From CAILHX01 sp036561085 (GTDB lineage Bacteria > Pseudomonadota > Gammaproteobacteria > Burkholderiales > Methylophilaceae), in assembly GCA_036561085.1 (NCBI GenBank), contig DATBPY010000181.1:1-28041 (forward strand): a stretch of DNA of 28,041 bases, in the 5' to 3' direction. The notes under the pieces were generated by a model. It saw only the letters and a program-made list of their open reading frames with translations. It was not told where the DNA came from and made no database searches. Shown here in pieces: positions 8,369-15,554 of this stretch. Within the stretch, counting starts at the first letter, position 1. Every line of letters starts with the position of its first letter. Position numbers and translations under genes: made by a program.

Positions 8369-9556
8369 CTACACCGCTCTGGCGACTGCTGGTGCAACAC
8401 GTTCCAGCAACCGCGGGTCGAAAGGTTTAGGGATGAAATACTCTTTGCCGAAATGCAGTTCCTTCAAGTTATACGCATCCAGTACCACTTGCGGTACAGG
8501 CTCCCGGGCTAATTCCGCCAGAGCCCTGGCAGCTGCGATCTGCATGGCTTCCGTGATGTGTTTCGCTTTTGCGTCGAGAGCACCGCGGAACAGATAGGGG
8601 AAGCACAAGGCATTGTTAACCTGATTCGGAAAGTCCGAGCGGCCGGTGGCCATGATGATATCGTCGCGTATGGCATGGGCAGTCGCGGGGAGGATCTCGG
8701 GGTCGGGATTGGCGAGTGCGAAGATCACCGGTTTGTCTGCCATGGTTTTGACTAGTTCCGGCGGCAACGCGTTGGCTGCGGAAACTCCGATGAAAACATC
8801 AGCACCGGGCATCACGTCGCTCAGATTGCGGGCTTGGGTATTGCGCAACAGATCGGCGGGTAACACGCTCTTGTCTGCTCTGCCGTCATGCAGCACGCCC
8901 TCTTTATCAACCATGATGATGTCATTGGCACCCATCACCTTGAGCAGTCGTGCACAGGCGCAGCCTGCCGCACCCGCGCCCAAGAAAACTATCCGTGCCG
9001 TTTCCAGGCGTTTGCCTTGTAATTCCAGAGCGTTCAACAAAGCGGCGCAGACGATCACTGCGGTGCCGTGCTGGTCATCATGGAATACCGGAATATCAAG
9101 CCGTTCACGCAATTCTTTTTCTATCCTGAAGCAATGCGGCGCTGCGATGTCTTCCAGATTAATGCCGCCGAAAGTGGGAGAGATATTGACCACTGTCTCA
9201 ATGAAGGCTTCTATGGACGGTGCAGTGATTTCGATATCGAACACATCGATGCCGGCGAAGCGTTTGAACAACACGGCTTTGCCTTCCATCACCGGCTTGC
9301 TTGCCAGCGCACCCATGTTGCCTAAACCCAGTACAGCCGTGCCGTCAGTGATCACTGCCACCAGGTTACCTTTATTGGTATAGCGATAGGCATTGGCCGG
9401 GTCGCGGTTGATCTCACGTACCGGTTCGGCGACTCCTGGGGTGTAGGCAAGGGATAGATCATCCTGCGTGATACATGGTTTGGAGGACTCTACGGATAAC
9501 TTACCCGGTTTGGGGTGTTCGTGATAATCCAGTGCGCGTTTCTTAAGGTCTGTCAT
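8369..9556 (-). CDS. maeB: NAD(P)-dependent malic enzyme (short form)
   Basis: Oxidatively decarboxylates malate to pyruvate and CO2. The 395-residue protein is a stand-alone catalytic unit without the phosphotransacetylase-like tail of long MaeB. Visible motifs are SLAYTPGVAEPVREI (35-49, with Tyr38), LGNMGALASKPVMEGKAVLFK (78-98, with Lys93), FHDDQHGTAV (159-168, metal-binding Asp) and the nucleotide loop GAGAAG (193-198). I placed the start at the ATG with AAGAGA ahead of it; the open frame extends upstream into gntR without conservation. It stands at the head of the sdh genes, where mdh is common in related loci. With fumarase and Sdh it completes succinate to pyruvate. Cofactor preference cannot be read from the sequence. 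Confidence 0.94.
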   Translation of the reverse strand: MTDLKKRALDYHEHPKPGKLSVESSKPCITQDDLSLAYTPGVAEPVREINRDPANAYRYTNKGNLVAVITDGTAVLGLGNMGALASKPVMEGKAVLFKRFAGIDVFDIEITAPSIEAFIETVVNISPTFGGINLEDIAAPHCFRIEKELRERLDIPVFHDDQHGTAVIVCAALLNALELQGKRLETARIVFLGAGAAGCACARLLKVMGANDIIMVDKEGVLHDGRADKSVLPADLLRNTQARNLSDVMPGADVFIGVSAANALPPELVKTMADKPVIFALANPDPEILPATAHAIRDDIIMATGRSDFPNQVNNALCFPYLFRGALDAKAKHITEAMQIAAARALAELAREPVPQVVLDAYNLKELHFGKEYFIPKPFDPRLLERVAPAVARAV

Positions 9557-9563
9557 TCGGTTC

Positions 9564-9589
9564 TCTTGGTATAAAAAAGTCTTGGTATA
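9564..9589. repeat. 10-bp direct repeat in gntR-malic enzyme spacer
   Basis: The 10-mer tcttggtata occurs twice, at 9564-9573 and 9580-9589, so the two copies are 16 bases apart in phase. They fill most of the 38-base spacer between the gntR stop and the malic enzyme start. The function is unknown. It could be a second regulator site or an RNA feature tuning expression of malic enzyme relative to gntR. Confidence 0.6.
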
Positions 9590-9594
9590 TAAAG

Positions 9595-10329
9595 TTATTC
9601 GAGTTCGCTCACATAGTGATGATCGTCTGTCACACATAGCCCCAGGCGCCATTCCATCGGTTTGTCGCCATAAGTGTAGGAGACACGCTCAATGCTGAGT
9701 AACGGGAAACCGGTCGCGATGCCGAGTTCTTTAGCGCTGGCTGCATCTGCGGCGATGGCTTTCAGACGCTCTTCGGCGCGCACCATGCGTATACCGTATT
9801 GCGTTTCGTACATGCTGTACATCGAGCCTTTGTTCTCTTCGATGCGAGGCGCGCCCAAGCCTTTGAACGGACCGGCGGGGAGGATGATGTGGTCAAGGAT
9901 CAATGATCGATCCGAGAAGTTAAGCAGGCGTTTCACTTCTATCACCGACGTTCCAGCTTTGAGCCCAAGCATACGGGCGACTTCTCCCTGTATCTTGCTA
10001 CGGGTGCAGCTGATGAGTTGATGTTGCAATAGTTCTTTTTTGCCGTTCGATGCAGTCAGGCGAAGGAAGCGTAATTTGCTCGCTTCTTCATTGTGAGTCG
10101 CTACATAGGTGCCTTTGCCTTGACGTCGCACCACGATATTTTCAGCTGCAAGGCCGTCGATGGCTTTGCGCACAGTGCCTTGGCTCACTTTGTAGCGATG
10201 AGCCAATTCGATTTCACTGGGAATGGCTTCGCCCGGCTTCCATTCGCCCGCGATCAGGCTCTGTGTGATCAGCACTTTTATCTGGTCGTAAAGCGGCCTG
10301 AAGCTTGGTGGGTTGAATTGTTTATTCAT
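9595..10329 (-). CDS. GntR-family transcriptional regulator (HutC-type, UTRA domain)
   Basis: DNA-binding regulator of 244 residues. Residues about 12-78 form the winged helix (PLYDQIKVLITQSL, IPSEIELAHRYKVSQGTVRKAI, RRQGKGTYV). Residues about 98-240 form a UTRA effector-binding domain of the HutC subfamily, which usually senses a small acid, sugar or acyl compound. An ATG at 10347 lacks a ribosome site, while the ATG at 10329 has GAGG 5 bases ahead, so I chose the latter. It stands first in the leftward unit and diverges from the mch-prp unit. It therefore probably controls both, and itself, through the inverted repeat at 10386-10406. A GntR gene beside sdh is common in betaproteobacteria. 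The effector is unknown; a propionate- or methylcitrate-related compound is a guess. Confidence 0.9.
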   Translation of the reverse strand: MNKQFNPPSFRPLYDQIKVLITQSLIAGEWKPGEAIPSEIELAHRYKVSQGTVRKAIDGLAAENIVVRRQGKGTYVATHNEEASKLRFLRLTASNGKKELLQHQLISCTRSKIQGEVARMLGLKAGTSVIEVKRLLNFSDRSLILDHIILPAGPFKGLGAPRIEENKGSMYSMYETQYGIRMVRAEERLKAIAADAASAKELGIATGFPLLSIERVSYTYGDKPMEWRLGLCVTDDHHYVSELE

Positions 10330-10356
10330 CACATCCTCGATCGACATGTTTTGAAT

Positions 10357-10362
10357 ATTATA
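10357..10362 (-). promoter_or_regulatory. -10 box for the gntR-malic enzyme-sdh unit
   Basis: A perfect TATAAT on the minus strand, 28 bases before the preferred gntR start. No good -35 hexamer is visible at 16-18 bases upstream, which suggests a regulated promoter. The inverted repeat at 10386-10406 begins 24 bases upstream of this box, where an activator or repressor could touch polymerase. Confidence 0.5.
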
Positions 10363-10385
10363 ACATGGACGGATTTTAGTCTATA

Positions 10386-10406
10386 GTCTTATGTAATATA
10401 TAAGAC
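10386..10406. promoter_or_regulatory. putative GntR operator (inverted repeat)
   Basis: Perfect 7-bp arms GTCTTAT and ATAAGAC separated by 7 bases; two further inner pairs also match around the centre at 10396. It lies between the two divergent units, just upstream of the rightward -35 (10419) and of the leftward -10 (10357-10362). Its position and symmetry fit a dimeric GntR regulator controlling both directions. Binding by this regulator is inference. Confidence 0.6.
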
Positions 10407-10418
10407 ATAAGATATTTG

Positions 10419-10448
10419 TTGACACTGCTATTAGTGCGCCGATAAAAT
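10419..10448 (+). promoter_or_regulatory. sigma-70 promoter for the CitE2-mch-prpBCD unit
   Basis: Perfect -35 TTGACA at 10419-10424, an 18-base spacer, and -10 TAAAAT at 10443-10448 (5 of 6). Transcription would start near 10455, giving an untranslated leader of about 85 bases before the first gene. The -10 overlaps a small perfect hairpin, CCGAT-AAA-ATCGG (10439-10451). The leader also has the near repeat GGGCTTAA twice (from about 10522 and 10533) just before the start codon. Confidence 0.65.
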
Positions 10449-10542
10449 CGGGGTAGTGTCTGGTATATGCCGAGATTTTAATTAGTATGGAAGCGCATAC
10501 AATGTTGAATAGGAATGATCAGGGCTTAATTTGGGCTTAACC

Positions 10543-11421
10543 ATGAACGAATATTTTCGACCACGCCGATCCATGCTATATGTGCCAGGTTGCAATCTAC
10601 GCTACCTGGAGAAGGCGCGCACCTTGCGCGTGGATTCGTTGTTGCTGGATCTGGGGCAGCCTATCCTGATCGATGCCAAGGAAGTGTCTCGCCAGAATGT
10701 AGTGGCGGCTATCAAACAGGGTGGTTACGGTGGGCGCGAAGTGGTGGTGCGGGTGAATGATCTCGATTCTCCCTGGGGGCATGACGATATCAAGGCGGTC
10801 GCTAATATAGGCGCGGATGCCATTCTGTTTCCAAATATAGAAAGTCGTGCAGATCTGCTGGAATGTCTGGCAGTGCTGGACGAAGCCGGTGGCAAAGACC
10901 TGCCCGTGATGGTGATGATAGAAACACCGCTGGCAGTGTTGCATGCTGAAGAGATCGCAAGCGCATCCGATCGTATCGCCTGCATGGTGATCGCAGCTTC
11001 CGATCTCATCTCAGAATTGCACGCAAGATCTACTCATGAGCGCACGGCGTTGCTGACCAGCCTATCGCTGGTGGTGCTGGCTGCGCGTGCCTATAACAGA
11101 GGCGTGATAGACGGTATCAATAGCGATCTTAAGGATATCGCCGGGTTTGAATATGCCTGTCGGATGGGGCGTGATATGGGTTTCGACGGTAAGTCGCTGG
11201 TGCATCCGTCGCAACTGGATTACAGCAATGATGCCTATACTCCCAAGCAAACAGAAGTGCGCTGGGCAAAAGAGGTGATCGAGGCGCTGACGCAAGCCAA
11301 CGCCGCCGGTCGCGGTACCGTGCTGGTGAATGATAAGTTGGTAGAACATCACCACCTTGCGGCCGCTCAACGCCTGCTGCATTTGAGCGACATGATAGAG
11401 AAATTGGAACAGCAGCTATGA
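10543..11421 (+). CDS. CitE-like protein 2, divergent HpcH/HpaI aldolase (possible CoA-ester lyase or thioesterase)
   Basis: A 292-residue CitE superfamily protein. It opens with RRSMLYVPGCNLRYLEKA, typical of CitE/Mcl proteins. It keeps Arg70 (VRVND), metal ligands Glu127 (IETPLAVLHAEEIA) and Asp154 (AASDLISEL), and GKSLVHPSQLD (216-226). The usual DLED motif after strand 2 is changed to Asp36-Leu-Gly-Gln39, which removes two normally conserved acids. It may therefore have altered chemistry; CitE relatives include the malyl-CoA thioesterase Mcl2 as well as malyl/methylmalyl-CoA lyases. I prefer the ATG at 10543; a TTG 12 bases earlier is possible and neither has a strong ribosome site. It is the first gene of the rightward unit and overlaps mch by 4 bases, which points to a C5-acyl-CoA substrate. 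Confidence 0.82.
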   Translation: MNEYFRPRRSMLYVPGCNLRYLEKARTLRVDSLLLDLGQPILIDAKEVSRQNVVAAIKQGGYGGREVVVRVNDLDSPWGHDDIKAVANIGADAILFPNIESRADLLECLAVLDEAGGKDLPVMVMIETPLAVLHAEEIASASDRIACMVIAASDLISELHARSTHERTALLTSLSLVVLAARAYNRGVIDGINSDLKDIAGFEYACRMGRDMGFDGKSLVHPSQLDYSNDAYTPKQTEVRWAKEVIEALTQANAAGRGTVLVNDKLVEHHHLAAAQRLLHLSDMIEKLEQQL

Positions 11422-12482
11422 CCAAAGTTTCCCGCGGCAATTTTTTTGAGGATTTTCATCTCGGCCAGGCGTTACATCACGCCACGCCGCGTACTGTCGG
11501 TGATGGCGAACGCGCACTTTACATCGCGCTCACCGGCGCACGTCATTTGACGCATTGCAATGAGCCCGTGGCAAAGGCACTCGGCTACCGCGCGATGCCT
11601 ATAGACGATCTGTTGGCGTTCCATATCGCATTCGGCAAGACAGTACCGGACATTTCCGTGAACGCAGTGGCGAATCTCGGCTATGCCGATGTACGTTTCA
11701 TGGCTCCGGTTTATGCAAGCGATACACTCAGCACCAGTTCCACGGTTATAGGCCTCAAGCAAAACTCCAACGGCAAATCCGGGGTGGTCTATGTGCGCTC
11801 GGTCAGCAGCAACCAGCATGGGCAGGATGTGCTGTCGTGGGCGCGCTGGGTGATGGTACATAAGAGTAATGTCGATGCAGCGATGCCTGCGGCCGTGGTG
11901 CCTGAGCTTCCCGCAATGGTGTCGGTAGATAATCTGCGGATACCGGATTTTCTGGATGGGAACAAATGGAATACCGCCATCACAGGCAGTACCAATTTAT
12001 GGAATGACTACCAGGTGGGCGAGCGTATCGATCATCCCGCAGGCATGACGGTAGATGATAGCGACCATACGTTGGCGACCAAGCTTTATCAGAACAATGC
12101 GCACCTGCATTTCGATCGGCACATGATGAAAGACTCTGCATTCGGGCAACGTCTGATGTATGGCGGGCATGTCATTTCCATATGCCGTGCGCTGAGTTAC
12201 GAAGGGTTGGAAAACGTGATTTCGATTGCCGCGATCAATGCCGGTGTTCATTGCAATCCTAGTTTCGGCGGCGATACATTCTATGCGTGGACGGAAGTGC
12301 TGGAGAAATGGGAAATCCCCGGACGTGCGGATATAGGCGCATTACGCCTGCGCATGGTCGGTCTGAAGAATCTGCCTGCAGATGCCTTGCCGCAAACGCA
12401 TATCCAGCAAGTCGGCAAGCAGGTCTATCACCCTAATGTGGTGCTGGATATGGATTACACCGTATTCATGCCGCGCAGATAA
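11418..12482 (+). CDS. mch: mesaconyl-CoA hydratase (beta-methylmalyl-CoA dehydratase), MaoC family
   Basis: Interconverts 2-methylfumaryl (mesaconyl-C1)-CoA and beta-methylmalyl-CoA, a step of the ethylmalonyl-CoA pathway and of the 3-hydroxypropionate bicycle. At 354 residues it is a double hot-dog protein and matches what I remember of Rhodobacter Mch along its length: GNFFEDFHLGQ and HATPRT at the N-terminus, FHIAFGKTVPD and NAVANLGYA near residue 75, VVYVRSV, SIAAINAG, then DTFYAWTEVLEKWEIPGR and a C-terminal end FMPRR. The start ATG overlaps the preceding CitE-like gene by 4 bases, and another CitE-like gene follows 8 bases later, as expected if a methylmalyl-CoA lyase supplies or uses its product. 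No ethylmalonyl-CoA pathway genes (ccr, ecm, mcd) are in the window. Confidence 0.9.
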   Translation: MTKVSRGNFFEDFHLGQALHHATPRTVGDGERALYIALTGARHLTHCNEPVAKALGYRAMPIDDLLAFHIAFGKTVPDISVNAVANLGYADVRFMAPVYASDTLSTSSTVIGLKQNSNGKSGVVYVRSVSSNQHGQDVLSWARWVMVHKSNVDAAMPAAVVPELPAMVSVDNLRIPDFLDGNKWNTAITGSTNLWNDYQVGERIDHPAGMTVDDSDHTLATKLYQNNAHLHFDRHMMKDSAFGQRLMYGGHVISICRALSYEGLENVISIAAINAGVHCNPSFGGDTFYAWTEVLEKWEIPGRADIGALRLRMVGLKNLPADALPQTHIQQVGKQVYHPNVVLDMDYTVFMPRR

Positions 12483-12490
12483 GGAAGCAT

Positions 12491-13483
12491 ATGACTCAAA
12501 ACATACATCCTAATCAGGCTTTATTCAGTGGTGAAAAGTCGTTTCCGCTGATTACCAGTTGCGAGCATTATGCCGGAAGTGAAAAGCTCATTCTCAAGGC
12601 GTTGCTGCTGCAGGAAAGTTTGGGGCCGGTATTCGATATCACTTGCGATTGCGAGGATGGCGCTGCTACCGGACAAGAGCAGGTGCATGCCGAAATGATC
12701 GTCCGCGTGCTTAATAGCGATGCTAACAAACACAAGATGGCTGGAGCGCGCGTACATGATTACACGCACGCTGCCTGGAAGCAGGACGTCGATATTCTGG
12801 TCGGCGGTCTGGGTAGCATATTGGCGTATATCACCATCCCCAAGCCCACCAGTGCTGCACAGGCGGCTGAGATGATCGCCTATATTCAAAAGGCGGCGAT
12901 GTTTCACGGTATAGCTGGTGTGATCCCTATCCATGTGCTGATCGAGACGCACGGTGCGTTGCATGAAGTGCATCAGATCGCTGCATTGCCTTGGGTGCAG
13001 GTGCTGGATTTCGGACTGATGGATTTCGTCAGTGCCCACCACGGTGCCATCCCCGCTTCCGCCATGCGCAGTCCGGGGCAATTCGAGCATCGCCTGTTAG
13101 CGCGCGCCAAAGCCGAGGTGGTGGCCGCTGCGCTGGCGCATGGCGTGGTTCCCGCACATAACGTCACTTTGGATCTGAAGAATGCCGACACCACGTTCTC
13201 GGATGCCAGTCGTGCACGCAACGAATTCGGTTTCATGCGCATGTGGAGCATCTATCCCACACAGATACCTGCCATCGTGGATGCGATGAAGCCGGATTAC
13301 AGCGAAGTAATGCAAGCAGCGAATATTCTGCTCGCCGCCCAAGCTGCGGCATGGGGGCCGATCCAGTACGAAGGCGAATTACACGACCGTGCTACTTACC
13401 GGTATTTCTGGGAAGTACTGCAAAAGGCTAAGCTTACCGGAGTAGATATTCCCGCTAACGCAGTCACTGCATTTTTTAGTTAA
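12491..13483 (+). CDS. CitE-like CoA-ester lyase 3 (betaproteobacterial TCA-cluster type)
   Basis: A 330-residue HpcH/HpaI aldolase-family protein. It closely resembles, from memory, the lyase of unproven function encoded in Burkholderiales TCA gene clusters beside mdh, gntR and sdh (shared stretches such as EKSFPLI, FDITCDCEDGA, ITIPKPTS, GAIPASAMRSPGQFEH and a C-terminal RATYRYFWEVLQKAK). Metal ligands are probably Glu152 (VLIETHGALHEV) and Asp178 (FGLMDFVSAHHG); Arg87 is conserved. The GK..IHP loop of other CitE proteins reads RMWSIYPTQI here, so His is replaced by Tyr. The ribosome site AAGGAAG overlaps the mch stop. The substrate is likely a malyl-type CoA ester; beside mch, methylmalyl-CoA (propionyl-CoA + glyoxylate) is the natural guess. 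Confidence 0.85.
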   Translation: MTQNIHPNQALFSGEKSFPLITSCEHYAGSEKLILKALLLQESLGPVFDITCDCEDGAATGQEQVHAEMIVRVLNSDANKHKMAGARVHDYTHAAWKQDVDILVGGLGSILAYITIPKPTSAAQAAEMIAYIQKAAMFHGIAGVIPIHVLIETHGALHEVHQIAALPWVQVLDFGLMDFVSAHHGAIPASAMRSPGQFEHRLLARAKAEVVAAALAHGVVPAHNVTLDLKNADTTFSDASRARNEFGFMRMWSIYPTQIPAIVDAMKPDYSEVMQAANILLAAQAAAWGPIQYEGELHDRATYRYFWEVLQKAKLTGVDIPANAVTAFFS

Positions 13484-13493
13484 GGGTTTTTAT

Positions 13494-14375
13494 ATGAAAC
13501 AATCGGCAGGTGCGCGTTTCCGTGCGGCATTGGCGGCTGAAAAGCCGCTACAGATTATCGGCACCATCAATGCCTATCAGGCGATGATGGCGACCAAAAC
13601 CGGCTACAAAGCGCTCTATCTTTCCGGTAGCGGTGTTGCGGCCGCATCGCTGGGCGTGCCCGATCTGGGGATCACCACCATGGAGGATGTGTTGATAGAC
13701 GCGCGGCGCATCACCGATGCTACCGATGTGCCGTTGCTGGTGGATATCGATACCGGTTTCGGCGGCGCGTTCAATATCGCTCGCACCATCAGATCCATGA
13801 TCAATGCGGGTGTGGCTGCCGTGCATATCGAAGACCAGGTGCAAGCCAAACGTTGCGGCCATAGACCGAACAAGGCGGTGGTCAGCCAAGGCGAGATGGT
13901 GGACAGGATAAAAGCCGCCGTGGATGCGAGGACAGACAAGGAGTTCGTGATTATTGCGCGTACCGATGCGCTGGCAATGGAAGGCCTGCAATCGGCTATG
14001 GATCGTGCATGCGCCTACGTCGAGGCTGGTGCCGACATGATATTCCCTGAGGCCATTATCGAACTCGGTATGTACAAGCAGTTCGCCACTTCAACCGGGG
14101 CGCCCATACTCGCTAACATTACCGAATTCGGCACTACTCCACTTTTCACTATAGAAGAATTAGCTGGCGCAGATGTGGGCATGGTGTTGTATCCACTCTC
14201 TGCTTTCCGTGCCATGAACCAGGCAGCACTCAAGGTTTATCAGGCGGTACGCAAAGACGGAACGCAAAAGAATGTAGTAAGCGCCATGCAAACGCGCGCC
14301 GAACTCTATGAATTTCTGGATTACTACGCTTTCGAAGGCAAGTTGGATCAGTTGTTCAAAGAAGAGAAATCGTGA
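13494..14375 (+). CDS. prpB: 2-methylisocitrate lyase PrpB
   Basis: Cleaves 2-methylisocitrate to pyruvate and succinate, the last step of the methylcitrate cycle. The 293-residue protein belongs to the isocitrate lyase/PEP mutase superfamily. It has GTINAYQAMMA at the N-terminus, LYLSGSGVAAASLG, the metal-binding VDIDTGFG (83-90), the catalytic KRCGHR loop (119-124, Cys121), FPEAI and NITEFG. These distinguish PrpB from the longer AceA isocitrate lyases. An AAGGG site precedes the ATG. It overlaps prpC by 4 bases. Its succinate product can pass to the SDH encoded by the divergent unit. Confidence 0.95.
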   Translation: MKQSAGARFRAALAAEKPLQIIGTINAYQAMMATKTGYKALYLSGSGVAAASLGVPDLGITTMEDVLIDARRITDATDVPLLVDIDTGFGGAFNIARTIRSMINAGVAAVHIEDQVQAKRCGHRPNKAVVSQGEMVDRIKAAVDARTDKEFVIIARTDALAMEGLQSAMDRACAYVEAGADMIFPEAIIELGMYKQFATSTGAPILANITEFGTTPLFTIEELAGADVGMVLYPLSAFRAMNQAALKVYQAVRKDGTQKNVVSAMQTRAELYEFLDYYAFEGKLDQLFKEEKS

Positions 14376-15520
14376 ATACAGAAGTAACCGAACCCAAAAA
14401 GAAAAAAGGAGTAGCGCTGGCGGGAGTGATGGCCGGTAGCACGGCTATCTGCACTGTAGGCCACACCGGTAACGATCTGCATTACCGCGGCTACGATATT
14501 ATTGAATTGGCGAAAAATGCCACCTTCGAAGAAGTCGCCTATCTGCTGATACATGGCGAATTGCCTACTTCAAGTGAGCTGGCGGCGTATCACCAACGGT
14601 TGAAGACTCTGCGCGGTTTGCCGGAAAGTTTGAAAGCTGTGTTGGAACAAATACCCGCTTCGGCGCACCCCATGGATGTGATGCGTACCGGTTGTTCCAT
14701 GCTCGGCACTTTGGAGCCGGAGGCCGCCGATCGTAATACGCAGGCGGCCAAGAATCTGGGTGATCGCCTGATCTCCTGTTTCGGGTCCATCCTGCTGTAC
14801 TGGTATCACTACAGCCACGACGGTCGCCGCGTGGAAGTGGAGACGGATGATGATTCCATAGCCGCGCACTTTTTGCATGTATTACATGGAAAAGCGCCGT
14901 CAGACTTGCATGTTCGTGCCATGAATGCCTCACTGGTGTTATATGCGGAGCATGAGTTCAATGCTTCGACTTTTGCCGCTCGTGTGGTGGCGGGGACATT
15001 ATCGGATATGTATTCATGCATCACCGGCGCCATAGGCGCTTTGCGCGGCTCCAAGCATGGCGGTGCAAATGAAGCCGCGATGCGTATCATCCAGCGATAT
15101 GGCAACGCTGACAAAGCTGAGGCTGATATCGTACAGCGCATGGCAGCCAAGGAGATCATCATTGGTTTCGGTCATCCGGTATACACCATCGCCGATCCAA
15201 GAAATGAAGCGATCAAAGAAGTTAGCCGGAAATTAAGCGAAGATAGCGGCAATATGACGCTTTTCGATGTGTCTTCCAGAATAGAAGCTGTGATGTGGCG
15301 CGAGAAGAAGATGTTTCCCAATCTGGACTGGTACAGCGCCTCGAGCTATCACCTGATGGGCATTCCGACAGGGATGTTCACGCCGATCTTCGTAATCTCG
15401 CGTACCAGCGGTTGGGTGGCACATGTGATCGAACAACGCATAGACAATAAGATCATCCGACCCAATGCGGAGTACAACGGCCCGGCTAATCGTCCTTTTG
15501 TTCCTATCGCGAATCGATAG
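14372..15520 (+). CDS. prpC: 2-methylcitrate synthase PrpC
   Basis: Condenses propionyl-CoA with oxaloacetate; PrpC enzymes often also accept acetyl-CoA. The 382-residue protein matches PrpC rather than the longer GltA: the early stretch KKKKGVALAGVMAGSTAICTVG, then GNDLHYRGYDI, HGELPT, the catalytic-His loops SKHGGANEAAM and FGHPVYT, and SRTSGWVAHVIEQ near the C-terminus. Translation starts at GTG, whose GTGA overlaps the prpB stop. There is no gltA anywhere in this TCA-like locus, so this gene could also contribute citrate synthase activity, which the sequence cannot decide. Confidence 0.94.
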   Translation: MNTEVTEPKKKKGVALAGVMAGSTAICTVGHTGNDLHYRGYDIIELAKNATFEEVAYLLIHGELPTSSELAAYHQRLKTLRGLPESLKAVLEQIPASAHPMDVMRTGCSMLGTLEPEAADRNTQAAKNLGDRLISCFGSILLYWYHYSHDGRRVEVETDDDSIAAHFLHVLHGKAPSDLHVRAMNASLVLYAEHEFNASTFAARVVAGTLSDMYSCITGAIGALRGSKHGGANEAAMRIIQRYGNADKAEADIVQRMAAKEIIIGFGHPVYTIADPRNEAIKEVSRKLSEDSGNMTLFDVSSRIEAVMWREKKMFPNLDWYSASSYHLMGIPTGMFTPIFVISRTSGWVAHVIEQRIDNKIIRPNAEYNGPANRPFVPIANR

Positions 15521-15554
15521 GTCTCTAACATCAAGCAATTTTGAAAGTTTTCTG

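Noticed and set aside
10439..10451. CCGAT-AAA-ATCGG hairpin as a terminator for gntR-side transcription
   Set aside because: The stem is only 5 bp with no T-run, and it overlaps a good -10 box; it is more likely incidental or part of the promoter.
14372..15520. Ordinary citrate synthase gltA
   Set aside because: Length, N-terminal pattern and position between prpB and prpD fit 2-methylcitrate synthase; side activity with acetyl-CoA remains possible.
15465..15554. In-frame N-terminal extension of prpD from an ATG at 15465
   Set aside because: It lies over the 3' end of prpC, is not PrpD-like, and the protein starting at 15555 has the normal family length and N-terminus.
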